From NCBI GenBank assembly GCA_029204225.1, contig CM055095.1, forward strand, positions 75,783,672-75,847,671: a stretch of DNA of 64,000 bases, in the 5' to 3' direction. The position numbers were made by a program, and so were the translations under genes. The stretch is from Diphasiastrum complanatum. Taxonomy: Eukaryota > Streptophyta > Lycopodiopsida > Lycopodiales > Lycopodiaceae. This document shows, one piece after another, positions 1 to 11,019 of the stretch. The notes below the pieces were generated by a model. The model made no database searches. It was not told the origin of the DNA and saw nothing but the letters and a program-made list of their open reading frames with translations. The number at the start of each line of letters is the position of its first letter. Positions within the stretch are counted from its first letter, which is position 1.

Positions 1-716
1 TCACCATTGTCGTCATAGCGTTCACGAGCTTCTACTTCCTCCTTCACTCCATCTATTGACTTTTGAAGTGTCATTGTCGCATCTTTCGCTAATAAGATTC
101 GAGTTGTGTGAAATGACCTAGGTAGGGCACGAAGAAAATAACTAAGTTGTATTTTCTTAGAAATTGTATTTTCTGCACCAAAATTTTGCAAGGAAATAAA
201 TAGATGTTTTATCTTTTGCACGAATGTCTTCAGGTCTTTGCCATCCCATTGTAGGTAAGTTAATTGACCTTCCAAAAATATGACATGATTACAAGATCGA
301 GTCTCATTCTTGGTTTGCAATTCCTCTCATAAATCCTTTGTGTTTGAAATTGATGTAAGATCTATTATATTGTCATGCACCAAAGACACAATAATTGCTA
401 AAGGTTTGTCATTTTTAAACTCCATTTTCGAAGTTTTTTGCCAGGAGTAGCTTTTGGCTTTTTCTCAATTGGTTCTATCCATTGCCATAGACCTTCGCCC
501 TTCAACGAGAGTGAAGTCTTTAATTTCCAAATCAAGTAGTTTGAACCTTCTGGGTCCAAGATAGTAGTGATCTTAGCTTGAATATTGGTGATCGACGACA
601 TCTTCTAATTCTGAATAAGGTCCAAATAGCAGCTTACTGATGGATGTATGAAAAATGTTAAGAGAGATACAAAGATACCACTGTATCAACTTTAATTCCG
701 TATACTCTGATAGCAT
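1..716 (-). pseudogene. Copia family 1 gag fragment (copy A1)
   Basis: This is the 5' part of a Ty1/copia gag, the capsid-like protein that packages retroelement RNA. It reads on the minus strand from an ATG at 601. The N-terminus has the usual copia opening (a short Ser/Ile/Gln stretch, then NYLIWK and a GLWQWIEP motif). It breaks by frameshift near 398-420 and continues in other frames to the window edge. The primer site at about 703-715 is decayed (TGATAGCATT where relatives have TGATACCACT). It matches 32043-32803 and lies directly left of an LTR in the same orientation. The element continues off the left edge of the window. Inactive. Confidence 0.8.
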
Positions 717-1518
717 TGTAAGAAAAATAGCAATTATTCTTCCATAGAGAGCACGTTGCGAGTTCGAATAAATCAAACCAATATCAGTGTCTTCAATTGC
801 AATTTTATCTGATCTACGTACTAATAGAACAATATTTATTCTGACTGAATATGCGTGCAGAACTTATATGCGAAAGTAAGATACTATATGCGGAAGTATG
901 AGACAACTCAAGACCATTTAGACAATAAGAAACTCTTGATCAAAAATGAAATTTTTTATAACTCCGAATCTGATTCATCAATATACATCTCTTGATGTCT
1001 TATCTCGCTATCGTGTCTCTGATTGAGTTAGTTTCATATGTATTTATTTTGGTACAGGACAGCTCTTTTGGTCTTTTATTTACAGGTCTTTTGGCCTTTT
1101 CATACTATAATAGTAGAAATCTAACCATTTACGACGGTTGATATTCAAACAGACGTTTTATTTTCAGGCTTGAATAAATTTTGTTCGCAAATGTTTCGTG
1201 ACAGTCTATCTTTTCGTTTCAGTTTCGTGTTTTGCGAATTGTTCACGACACTTGACTCTTCGCGACATTTTCGTCATTCACGAATTGTTCGTGACAGATG
1301 ACAATTCTTGAGTTTGAAGAAGAAAACTAGAATATTTTGCGAACTGTTCGAGATAGTTTCGCGACAAGTAAGCTTGAAGAACAGTCCAGAAGATTTCCGA
1401 ATTGTTCACGATAATTTTGCGACATTTGAGACTTTGAACAAGAAACAAAAAAAATTTCGCGACAAGATCCTGTTCGCGAATATTTCGAGCTTCAACAAGA
1501 AAGCCATGAGCTTCCACA
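717..1518 (-). repeat. Copia family 1 LTR, subtype a, truncated
   Basis: It starts TGTAAG beside the decayed primer site and aligns along its length with the full LTR at 32804-33724. It stops at about 1518, where homology jumps into pol sequence (1519 onward matches 34969 onward). It carries four evenly spaced gcgaattgttcgcgac-type inverted motifs at 1184, 1231, 1277 and 1335. The inner 155 bp or so of the LTR is replaced by the insertion that follows, and the last 40 bp reappears at 2925-2964. Confidence 0.8.
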
Positions 1519-2370
1519 AAATTCCATGGCTGTATTAAAAACATCCTGACCATCCTTTCTGGTGATTTTCGTTGTTTGTTTGACCTTCTCACAGGTGGTT
1601 TCAAGTTTGATTCTGCAGGTTTCGAGTTTGATTCTGATTTAAGCTTTTTTGCTGGAATTCAAACTGGCGATTCGAGTCTGTCAGGTAGTCGATCTTGACC
1701 TCCCTCTGGATTTGGTAACTCTCTTTCATCTTCTGCTTGTTTTTCTTCTGTTGTCGTTGGTAGCTCATAATAATTTTTGAAAATTTCATAGCCGACTAGA
1801 TCACTGTCTACTATGTATTTCATCTCATCAAATTTAACATCTAGAACAACTTTTATTTTGTCAGTTTCTGGTACATAAACACGATAGTACGATGAATGTA
1901 ACTCGAATCCCACCAAAAAAATTTGTTCTATCTTTTCATCGAGTTTCTTTCTCAACTTGTTTGGTATGTGCATATATACTGCGCATCCAAATGCTTGAAC
2001 ATGTGCCAGATTTGGCTTAGACTTTCACCAGATCTCATGAGGAGATTTATCCGGTATTCGAGATTTCAGAATACGATTCTAAAGATAATTTGATGTAGGC
2101 ACTGCTTTTGCCCACAACTGTTTTGGTGCTTTCGCATGAGATATCATACACCTTGCAGCTTCCATCAGTGTACGATTTCTTCGTTCAGCTATTCCATTGT
2201 GTTGAGGTGTGTAAGATGCAGTTTTTGTGTGCATAAAACCTCGATCAGTACAGTAAGCTTTGAATTCCTATTGCCTGTCTGCTTCTCAGCCCAATTCGTA
2301 TACTCAACGAATTTTTCGACAGCTTCAGATTTTGTGCGAATAAAGTATACTACAACGAACTTGCTGAAGT
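1519..2370 (-). pseudogene. Copia family 1 pol fragment (integrase core end and C-terminal region)
   Basis: On the minus strand this encodes the end of the copia integrase core (an NGIAERRNRTLMEAARCM-like segment at about 2150-2210, containing the third catalytic acid) and then the C-terminal domain (an FGCAVYMHIP motif and a YYRVYVPET stretch, 1659-1973). In the intact order gag-PR-IN-RT-RH this would sit in mid-polyprotein. Here it is bounded by an LTR on one side and captured sequence at 2371 on the other. There are several stops and frame changes. It matches 34969-35820 in the second nest copy. Inactive fragment. Confidence 0.8.
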
Positions 2371-2924
2371 CTTTTGCGGATTTATTTTTACAATTTGTTT
2401 CTGCAATTTGTTTGGCTGATATTTTTTGCTAGATTTTTTGGGCAAAAATTGCGAAAATTCATTTTAGCAATTGTTGCAAAATAAGATTGAAATTTCTTTA
2501 GCTGTAATTTTGAGAACTATTTCCATCGATAATGCCAATGATAAAACATTAAACATCAAGAAGCATTTAATATATCTTACTTGGTATGATAAGGGACGAG
2601 CAGGTAGTTTGTTGCTGGTGTGAATCCACTAGTCAGACACTGTGACAATGTGTCGTTATTCTCCTTGAAGGCCTGAAGCAAAAAGTTACTCAGCACCAGC
2701 AACTCATTGGATGAATCTCTTGCAATGTCATATTGCAAGAGTGTAAGCCCAGACTCTATTACAAGATCACTGATAGAAGCCCGTCTATTTTTGAGATCCA
2801 AACAATCAACAACTCTATAATCTATACTAAAGTCAAGTTTCTCTAGTCTAAAACAAAAAGGAGTACCAATTCTATCTACAACATCGACTATGTCCTTCTC
2901 AAATTTAAGATAATCATCGTTGGT
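2371..2924 (-). pseudogene. Captured fragment: C-terminal end of an unknown protein (second copy of the 29.9-30.15 kb sequence)
   Basis: I do not recognise the protein. The minus strand reads open from about 2924 to a TAA at 2577-2579. It includes VVDRIGTPFCFRLE and LLQYDIARDSS segments that are also found at 29903-30140 in the same order with few changes. The last ~20 residues before the stop are seen only here. Sequence 2371-2576 is AT-rich and non-coding and would fit a 3' untranslated region. The fragment is not part of any copia domain. It interrupts an integrase on the left (homology to copia ends at ~2370) and an LTR on the right (resumes at ~2925). Its partner copy lies downstream of a histone-fold reading frame. 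Confidence 0.6.
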
Positions 2925-2964
2925 AGAATCAAGATCTATCTTTCTCAGTTGTTCTACATTTGCT
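2925..2964 (-). repeat. Copia family 1 LTR terminal 40 bp
   Basis: It matches the last 40 bp of the LTR at 32804-33724 (gtagaatcaagatctatc... ending gttctaca). The adjoining 2965-2980 tttgcttcttg is, on the minus strand, a purine-rich tract just before the LTR, as expected for a polypurine tract. With 717-1518 it marks the two sides of a 1.4-kb insertion into the LTR. Confidence 0.75.
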
Positions 2965-3848
2965 TCTTGTTTATCCTATGGCTGCACCAGATACTAGAGT
3001 ACAACCTCCTGAAATACTTTTGCTATCATTCTTCATGGATGCCCAGCTTGCGTCACTGTAAGATTCGATCCGAAATCCAGCTTCCTTTGAATGACACATT
3101 CCATAGTCATTTGTTTCTTGGAGATATTGTACTCTCTTTGCCAACTTCCAATGCAACGATCTTGGGTTCTGATTAAATTGGCTCAGCTTGTATACTACAA
3201 AAACTATATCAGGTCTGGTGTTGTCTGCAAGATATAACAATGATTTGTTCTAGGTATCATGGGAGTATGCCGACCTTTGCATTTGACATGTTGAAGTCTT
3301 CAATGATTTTTTGAGTGTACTTTTGTTGGTGAAGATGCAACTTACCACCTTCAAAGTCTCTCTCGATTGACAAGCCTAGATAGTTTTTTGCTTCTCCTAG
3401 GTCAGCGATCTCAAATATTTCAGAAATGTCTCTTTTGACATCTGAAATTAGTTTATCTTTTCTTGAGAAGATTAGCGTGTCGTCAACATAAACAACTAGA
3501 ATGATTATTTCATTTTGGACATGCTTTATATAGACATTCAATTCAGTGAAAAGAGGTTTGAAAAAAACGCAGTGCTTCGTCCTTCTTTCTATACCATTGT
3601 CTGGCTGCTTGTTTCAGATCATAAATGCTTTTATTCATGTGACATCCGAATGTTGGATAATCTTGGGCTACAAAACCAAGTGGCTGGTCCATGAATAAGT
3701 CTTCTTCTAATTCTGCATGCAAGAAAGCAGTTTTCTCATCCACAATATGGATTTTCAGATCATGAGCCACTGCATAAGCGAATAACAAACGAATTGATGT
3801 GTGTTTGACTACCGGTGAGAGAGTATCAGTGTAGTCGATCCTCCACAA
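2965..3848 (-). pseudogene. Copia family 1 reverse transcriptase / RNase H fragment (copy A3)
   Basis: The minus strand carries the RT C-terminal half and the start of RNase H. The polymerase active-site motif VVYVDD is present at about 3470-3500, followed by GEAKNYLGLSIER. LADNTRPDI and YSDASWA (first RNase H acidic residue) lie toward 2971-3240. Frames change at ~3250 (about 90 bp deleted compared with 34030-34115) and ~3542. The N-terminal part of RT is missing. At ~3843 the frame runs from DYTDTLSPVV straight into integrase sequence, a deletion of about 1.0 kb compared with 34708-35720. RNase H is cut after its first third. Inactive. Confidence 0.85.
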
Positions 3849-4720
3849 TCTATGCGAATTTGCTTCAACTTATTGCCTATTTGCTTCTCAGCCCAATTCG
3901 TATACTCAACAAATTTTTCAAAAGCTTCAGATTGTACGAATAAAGTATACCACAACGAACTTGCTGAAGTCATCAATAAACGTAATGAAGTATTTTGCAT
4001 CACCTAAAGACAATACTCCGAATGGTCCACAAATATCCAAATGCACAATTTCCAGTACCTTGGTTTCTTTATAAACATCCTTACTGAAAGGTGTTCTAGT
4101 CATTTTGTCTTTAAGACAGGATTCGCAGGTAGTTCGAATACCTCGACTTTTGATTTCGACTCCTTCGATTCTCTGACTTTTGCTGGCTTGGTACAAGGCT
4201 TCCATGTTCATGTGACATAGCCTCTTGTGCCACAGAATATCTGTCAATTCTTGAGTATGATTCACTTGTTTGATTTGAGTTCGAATGTTCAAGTGATACA
4301 AATTTTTTTCTCTGTTGCTTTTAGCAACTAGGTTATCGGAATCTTCATCAAACAATTTACAAGAGTCCTTTGCAAAGGTTACTGACATGCTTGTTCGACT
4401 ATCTTTGCTACGAATAGAATATCTTTATCAAGAGTAGGGACATAGAGAACTTCTTCCAGTTTCTTGTCACTCTGATTCGTGTCTAGCCATAGTGCACTAG
4501 TTCCATCAACTACGTGCTTAGAACCATCTCCAGGTATAATGAATCATCTTCTTGAACTCAGAAAATATTTGTTTCGAGGAAAAAAAATGTGAGGTGGCTT
4601 TTGAATCAAGTACCACTTCTCGAATCTTTGAATTTGATGAACAACATTGATTAGCACAAACATACGTTGCTGAATTTTTTGTCGTCCTGTCTTTTGATGC
4701 TCTGGAGCATTCTGCTTTGT
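3849..4720 (-). pseudogene. Copia family 1 integrase, GAG-pre-integrase and protease remnants
   Basis: On the minus strand, 3927-4388 gives the GAG-pre-integrase zinc-binding region (WHKRLCHMN ... CESCLKDK) and then the integrase start (VHLDICGPF, first catalytic Asp, and FIDDFSKF). The second catalytic Asp region (RIDCGG) is next to the deletion junction at ~3845. 4390-4720 has remnants of the aspartic protease region with stops. It is colinear with 35621-36575 in the second nest. Several frameshifts and an internal deletion make it non-functional. Confidence 0.8.
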
Positions 4721-5531
4721 CTTCGACATAGTTTGAATATGAAGGTTCACTTCGATTATGCTCCTTCTTATTTCTGGGATTCTGATAACAATCTACTGCT
4801 GCATGACCCCATTTATGATAATGAATGCATTCACTTTGGATTTAACCAACACTTATCTTCTGTATGACCTGATCTTTTGCATCTGTTGCAAATCTTCCTA
4901 TCACTAGAATTTTTCTGTTGTTTTTCAAATTGTTGATCATTTGTCTTGGATTCATTTCCATTCTTTTTAGAAGACTCCCTCTTAAACTTAGACTTCTTTG
5001 AAAATTTATTCTTGTGAGTAAATAGAGCATTTTTGAAATCACCATTACGTCATAGCGTTCATAAGCTTTTACTTCCTCTTTGACTCCATCTATTGCCTTT
5101 TGAAGTGTCATTGTCGAATCTTTTGCCAATAAAGTTTGAGTTGTGTGGAATGACCTGGGTAGGACTCGAAGAAAATAGCTAAGCTATTTTTCCTTTGAGA
5201 TTGCATTTTCTACGCCAGAATTATGCAAAGAGATAAACATATCTTTTATCTTTCGTACGAATGTGGTCAGGTCTTTGCCATCTCATTGTAGGTAAGTTAA
5301 TTGGTCTTCCATGAACATGATTTGATTACGAGATCGAGTCTCATTATTGGTTCCCATCTTTTGCGTTTGAAATTGATGTAAGATCTAGCATTATATTGTC
5401 ATGCACTAAAGACACAATAATTGCTATAGCTTTGTCATTCTTAAACTCCATTCTCGAAGTTCTTTGGCAGGGGCCACTGATGGATGGATGCTGAGAGGGG
5501 TGTAAGGATACCACTATGTCGACTCTGATAT
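4721..5531 (-). pseudogene. Copia family 1 gag (C-terminal zinc knuckle to N-terminus), broken
   Basis: Minus-strand gag of the element whose 5' LTR is at 5545. 4842-5129 reads AKDSTMTLQKAIDGVKEEVKA and a basic region. The zinc-knuckle cysteines (CNRC-like, on the 36747-37001 copy) follow at ~4800-4900 in another frame. The N-terminal part at 5344-5544 is shortened and frameshifted: an EKNDKAIAI-like piece runs into the leader. The order and orientation fit the adjacent primer site and LTR. Inactive. Confidence 0.75.
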
Positions 5532-5543
5532 GCTCTGATACCA
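5532..5543 (-). other. Primer binding site, initiator tRNA-Met type
   Basis: On the + strand it reads gctctgatacca, that is TGGTATCAGAGC on the minus strand. This is the standard copia primer site complementary to the 3' end of initiator tRNA-Met. It is separated by one base from the LTR end (ctaca on the minus strand) and fixes the element's direction as right to left. Confidence 0.9.
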
Positions 5544-5544
5544 C

Positions 5545-6405
5545 TGTAGGAAAAACAATAATAATTCTTTTTCAGAGAACACCACAAAAGTTTGAATAAA
5601 TCAAACTAATATCAGTGTCTTCAATCGGGTCTGTTTTTGATCTATGTACTAATAGAACAGTTTTGCCTTGATTGAATTTAGCATGCAAAATTAAGAGACA
5701 ACTTTAGACAATTTTAGAAAATTAAAAACTTTGATCAAATACAAATTTATAATTCTAAATCTGAATCATCAGTCTACATCTCTTGTTGTCTTATCTCGCT
5801 GTTGTGTCTTTGATTGAGAGAGTTATGAGAGTGTGTTACAATGAGTAGTGCACATGTATTTATATTGCTATACGACAGGTCTTTTGGCCTTTTAATTTTA
5901 TAACAGTAGATCTAACAGTTACGATAGTTGATATTCAAATAGACGCTCTATTTTCAGGCTCAAATAATTTTTGTTCGTGAATTGTTCACGATAGTTTATC
6001 TCTTCGTCTAAGCTTCGTGTTTCGCGAATTGTTTGTGACACTTTGTCTTTTCACGACATCTTCGTGTTTTGCGAATTGTTTGCGACAGTTGACAGTTTTG
6101 AGCTTGAAGAAGAATCAAGAATATTTCACGAATTGTTCGCGACAGGGATGGGCCACAATTTCACGACATGTGAGGTTTGAACAAGAAATAGAATATTTCG
6201 CGACAAGAACTTGTTCGCAAATCTTTCGAGTCACCATATGAAATTTGTTCGCAAATCTTTTGAGTTACCACAAGATATTTCATGAATCTTTTGAGGTTGA
6301 CCACGAATAGAAGTGTTTTGAGTTCGAGTTCGTTTCTCATCCTTTGTCAAGTAAACTATGCACTTTGTTAGTAGAATCAACATTTGTTTGATCAGGTGTT
6401 TTACA
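5545..6405 (-). repeat. Copia family 1 5' LTR, subtype b (861 bp)
   Basis: Its + strand limits are TGTAGG (5545) and ...TTTTACA (6405), giving the expected short inverted ends. It is nearly the same as 37193-38054. The four-part inverted-motif array lies at 5974, 6021, 6068 and 6125. The base after 6405 is in the middle of a gag reading frame of another copia family, so this element is inserted in that gag. Confidence 0.9.
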
Positions 6406-7118
6406 TCCTCTTCATATTGGTCTTTTGCTTTGTCCTTAGAGAAGTGTTGGTGTTGCTTTTTGCTCCTCTCTTTGTGCTTGGCAAATAAAACTTTTTCTTC
6501 ACCATTATGATTGAGTGACAATTTGTCCATCCTTAATAGCTTGTTCTCATGCCTTGATTCTTCAGCCATTAGCACTCCTTGCAAAGCCTCCAAAGTAGGT
6601 AGCTCCTCCTTGATGGCATAGGATTGGACAAGGTTCTCATACTCATCTCTCAAGCCATTAAATATGACTTGGACTAGCTCACTTTAATTTATGGATCCTC
6701 CAATGCAAGCAAGCTCCCTATGAGTATCTTTCACTCTCAACACATAATTAGTGGCACTCTCATCAATCTTTTGAGAACTTTGAAAGATTTGATTTCTAAA
6801 ATTAGGGAGCCTAGTGGTATTTTTGGCTTCATAAATATCTTTGAGAGAATCCCAAGCTTGCTTGGCTGAGTTGCAAACACCAATCTCTGTCAAAACCTCA
6901 TTAGAGACATTCATCTTGATAAGGTGGAGAGCCATCCTAGCTCTCTTCTTGTACTTTTATACTTCTTGAAGGACTTGAGGCTCCTCCTCAATCCCAAGTA
7001 CAATGTCCATTACATCTTGGAGTATCAAGATAGACTCCATTCTAACCTTCCAAATAGAAGAGTTGGAGGTAGATAGTCTTTCACTAGATTCCAGTAGGTA
7101 GGAGCCCATAGATGCCAT
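6406..7118 (-). pseudogene. Copia family 2 gag, N-terminal part, interrupted by a family 1 LTR
   Basis: This minus-strand frame from an ATG at 7118 is a UBN2-type copia gag. The N-terminus has SSIWKVRMESIL and QDVMDIV motifs, then SAKQAWDSLKDIYEAKN (6684-6935), SQKIDESATNYVLRVK and LRDEYENLVQS (6231-6653). An in-frame TAA near 6958 and another at ~6685 break it. The frame runs into the family 1 LTR at 6405, so the C-terminus and the rest of pol are absent. It is very similar to 38894-39606 and 38055-38600. Inactive. Confidence 0.85.
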
Positions 7119-7892
7119 ATAATAGTGAAGACTCCTTGTGATTTAGACACTAAAATGTTGCTTCTCTCTCACTATAGGATCCTCTAAAGGTGTACTACCA
7201 ACTCCTATGCAAGATCTTGCAACAAAGTGAGATATGGACCTCACTAGCTTTTCCAATCTCTCTTAATCTAGATCAATCTCACAGCAATTGATGAAGTATG
7301 GGATAAGTTTGGGTCAAGCTATCTTTGTCACATGGGAAACACTCTAAGAAACCACAAATCACTCAAATACAATCCAATTTTATGAAAGAAAGTGGCTATG
7401 ACCTCAAAATGATGACTAGATCTCAAGAAAACAAGATTGGCAAGCCTAGAAGTGAAATTTTTGATCAAACAAGCATAATAGAGTCAAAAGAAAAAGTGTC
7501 CAAGTAGGTTGGGTGCCCTACTCACCTTGATTCAATTGACTATAACTTTTAATTGGGATATCCAATCAATATGAAGTCAATTGCTACACAAACTAGATCA
7601 AATAGCTTCAAAACTAGCTATCAAGCACCAAATTTGGATCACACATGGAAGAGAACCACCAAAATGAATTGGGCTGTCCTTCACATGTGTCTGAGCAGGA
7701 AATCTATACAGTACCAAATTTGGCCCAATCCATATGATAATGGACCCTCTTGATCCAAATTTGCTTGAGATAGCATGGGAGATGCAAACTAGTCTCTCTA
7801 GATCTAGATTTTCAAGAAATTTTTTGGTTCAAGAAATTTTTTGGAACTTTGGATGAAACAAACATCAAATACTTAGGTAGGCCCTGATACCA
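7119..7892 (-). other. Copia family 2 long leader with primer binding site
   Basis: About 760 bp of non-coding sequence separate the gag start from the primer site at 7881-7892 (gccctgatacca on +, one mismatch to the tRNA-Met consensus; the second copy at 40355-40366 is perfect). Small open frames here are not supported as genes. Confidence 0.7.
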
Positions 7893-8397
7893 TGTGAAAA
7901 TTCACACGTTCGAGAATGCCCTAAGGTGTGTGATTGATCTCCTAAGCAAGCTTGTGCACTTGTTGTTGGATTCTAGATTGATTTATAAGATCTAGATAAA
8001 AAACCCAAGGCATAGAGGCAAAGATGGATGTATTTGTTGATGACCAAAGTACATACCCATGAGAGGAAGTGCTTCTTAAAAAAACTAAGCAAAATTAAGC
8101 TCCTCTTCTCAGGTAGAGAGAGAATAGAGCTAATTCAACTCGGGTAGAGAGAGAAGATTGAACAAGCAAGTCCCACCATACAAAGATTGACTCAAAAACT
8201 CAACTTAAATTATGATTCCAAAGTGGAGTACATATAAAACTTATGGAGAATCCTCCTTGCATGCTATTGGACCCCTAATCCTAGCCTCTCTAATGCTATT
8301 GGATGAGTAATGCATCCATCGTACAATTCTATTGGACCATTCTTCAAGATTTCTCAATTCCTATTGGACCCCTTGACCAAAGCCGATACTAGTGTCC
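7893..8397 (-). repeat. Copia family 2 5' LTR (right limit approximate)
   Basis: It begins TGTGAAAATTCACACG directly at the primer site. It matches 40367-40863, and the two copies diverge right after about 8397/40863, which I take as the LTR or duplication end. No clear CA terminus is visible, so the right limit is uncertain by tens of bases. Confidence 0.6.
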
Positions 8398-9209
8398 TTG
8401 GTTAAGGGTAGGTAGGTGTCTATGCCTTGGATGGAGGTATGGAACCTAGAGAGGTGTTAGGAAGTCATTGGGTGACTATTTTTCTAAACCTTCGGCCTCA
8501 ACCTTGAACCATATCACTTTATTGGTCTAGGACCAAAGTATACTTACACAACTTGGGCAATAGGACCTAGTAGGAGGGCTCCCTTCTAAAGTGTCCATTG
8601 AGTTCCCAACTTCCACAAGAAAGGCATTCAAAGAGTCATAGGTTATGGAAGGAGTCTCTTGACCTTCCATAAGCCTACGAAGGCTCTTGGAGATTCTTTA
8701 ACTCCCCTAGGCTTCTCTCTCTCTTATTGGATGGGCATGTATTGGAGATGTCCATGGGCCATCTATATGAGAGTAGTAGGGTGCCCATTGGGAGGTGAAG
8801 ATCTCTCTTGTTTGCTTTGTTTATGCTCTAGTGTTGCTACTAGTGTGTCGAGTGCTTTCTTGTGGTAGTATGCTTAAGGTTTGGATCTTGCTTATGGTAT
8901 GAGACATAAGTAGGGTTTGGATCTTGAGTATACTTTGGAGTGTTGTGGTATGCTTGTGATTTGTTTATGGTTAGCAAGGGGGTTCTAGATAGGTCTTGCT
9001 TGGAGCTTGGATCTAGCTATGGTTGGGTGGTGAATACTTGTGGCCAACTTGTTATCTATCTTTGTGTTTAAAGAGTAGGGACACAGGTGGAGAGAGATCC
9101 TTGGAGGCTTGCAAATCCTTACTTGCAGGTGAAGGCATCCTAGCTTGGAGTTGGAGAGCATCTTGAAGCTTGCAGGTTGCTTGGAGGACATTTGGAGGCT
9201 CTACCTTGT
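8398..9209. other. No gene seen; probable degraded retroelement DNA
   Basis: AT-rich with short frames only. It holds loose internal repetition (ggtttggatcttg at ~8880 and ~8918) and no domain I can identify. It may be leader or LTR sequence of the gypsy fragment that follows. Confidence 0.4.
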
Positions 9210-9600
9210 ATTTGGAGGACTTTACAAGGTGAAGATAGCCCCCCAACACCAGCACAAGACAACATTCGCCATAGAATGGGGAATCTATGTCTATAGAGTG
9301 ATGCCATTCAGACTTTGCAATGCCCCAAGCACTTTTCAACGTGTCATGCAGACGACATTCAAAGAATATTTGCAAAAATTTCTGGAAATTTTCTTGGACG
9401 ATCTGTGCGTGCATGGACCAAACTCAAGACACTTTTCCAATTTGGAGAAAGTGCTACAAAAATGTCGCAATTTTTAGATCTCCTTGAATCCAGAAAAATG
9501 TCAATTTTGGGTTACACATGGCTTGATTCTCGACCATATAGTGTCAGGACACGTGGTTGCCTTGAAGCTCTTCATCAATCCAACCAGTGTAGAAACTATT
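9210..9600 (+). pseudogene. Ty3/gypsy reverse transcriptase fragment
   Basis: The + strand reads TTFAIEWGIYVYRVMPF and CNAPSTFQRVMQ, the conserved palm segment of gypsy RT. The active-site region follows as FLDDLCVHG (consensus F/YxDD is present as LDD), then a stop at 9475 and, in the next frame, an ISLNPEKCQF-like segment with HIVSGHVV. The usual Gly in MPFGLCNAP is Arg here. Only about 130 residues remain, with no protease, integrase or LTR in frame nearby. Confidence 0.8.
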
Positions 9601-9768
9601 GTGCAAATACTGTAAGAGTAGTGGCTCCGGAATCAAGGTACAACAACGAAAAGAAGAAGTAGTTTCAACAACAAGCACATAGTGCTACAACCAGTCACTC
9701 AAATCAGCAACAAGAAGAGCTTTGCTCAACCTTTTGGAGAAATGCAAAATCACTCAAAGAGTATTTGT

Positions 9769-9847
9769 CATCCACTTAAGGAGAAGGTTCATCCACTTAA
9801 GGAGAGTGTTCATCCACAAAGGAGAGTGTTCATCCACAGAAGTGGAG
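9769..9847 (+). repeat. Short tandem repeat, about four 20-21 bp units
   Basis: Units start with catccac and continue with (tta)aggagagtgtt; later units are shorter. The + strand frame gives repeats of HPLKE/HPQRR type, but no longer protein is supported. Confidence 0.7.
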
Positions 9848-10125
9848 ATTGTCAACAATACATTGAATAGAACATTGTTAGTATTGAATATGCACAAGCC
9901 TCACAATCAACAAATGATTAGGTGTTATGATCCAATCCAAAATAGCTTCTTCTCAGCCTCTGATACTCAATAGACCTGAAATATGCTTTTGATCCACAAG
10001 TTCAACTCACAAAACAAAGGTTAGTAAGATTTGATCAACAATGCAATGCATAATCATGCTAGAACTTGATCAAACATCCAAATATCAGCATAAATGGAAA
10101 CCTTACTAAAAATAACAGCCAACTA

Positions 10126-10787
10126 GCTTTGATACCATGTGAAAAAAGTGGATCTTGAATGGATCCAAACTCCCAAAATACTTGGCTAAGATCTTTGCAC
10201 AACAAGCTACAAAAGCTAGAAATGGCAAAGCATCCTAATGCTACCTTTGATACACATGAACTTTGCAAATAATTCAAGAGACAAAACAAACTAATAAAAG
10301 GTACTGATGGCAGCCAAAAACAACAGCATACCAGCCCTACAACAACAGCCTACCACTTTTGAAAATCTCTTAAGATCATACACAAAAGCTACAATACACA
10401 AAGCAATGCTCTCAATGGAGGAAGAAACTATGACAATGATCTATTGATCTCTCTCAACAATATAATAAGTTTCTCCAACCTGTTCTCCACAAAATTCAAT
10501 CTAATATAGGTGAGAGAGATGACTCTCTCTCCTCTCTCTAGAACTTAGGACCCAATTTTAGGGCACCAGTAGCCTAAAATAGCCAATTTTGGCCTATATG
10601 TCCAAATAACATGATTTTGGTGTCATTTCGAAGGTCCTGAAGTTTGATACTTCTTCAATATGAAATATATACTAAAATAAAAGTATCTAGGCCTCTTTCA
10701 CATGTGTGAAAGGTTAGATCCAAAACTATGTACAAAAATTGCCAATTTAGGCCTCAAACTAGCTAGGAAATGTTGACAATTTTCACA
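10126..10787 (-). repeat. Orphan copia-type LTR with primer site
   Basis: 10126-10137 reads gctttgatacca on +, one mismatch to the tRNA-Met primer site, directly followed by TGTGAAAA at 10138. A matching inverted end, TTTTCACA, closes at 10787, giving a 650-bp LTR in minus orientation. The sequence to the left (9680-10125), where gag should be, shows no recognisable domain. No second LTR was found, so the assignment rests on termini and primer site only. Confidence 0.45.
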
Positions 10788-11019
10788 CAAACCAAAAGGA
10801 CACCTGTGGAGCATGAATCACCCAACCAATATGGAGAGGTTAGTCAATACCCTAACCAATCCACCCCCAAGCCACAGTGAAGAATACAAGAGAGGAGAGG
10901 AAGAATTGGCTGAAGAATCACAATTCATAATAGGAGGATGGGCGAGTTTCCACTAGACCTATTCTTCTCAAGAGAGAGAGAATATTCGCTTTAGGATCCC
11001 CATGCAATCTAAATTGAGC
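10788..11019. other. No gene seen between orphan LTR and inverted-duplication arm
   Basis: Contains no open frame of note and no recognised element. A small (ga) run lies at 10971-10981. Confidence 0.4.

Noticed and set aside
1308-1538. Open frames within family 1 LTRs on either strand
   Set aside because: They follow the inverted-motif array and differ in each LTR copy; shadows of repeat structure.
9682-9973. Two overlapping frames across a 20-bp tandem repeat
   Set aside because: Length is explained by the repeat; no similarity to gag or other domains.
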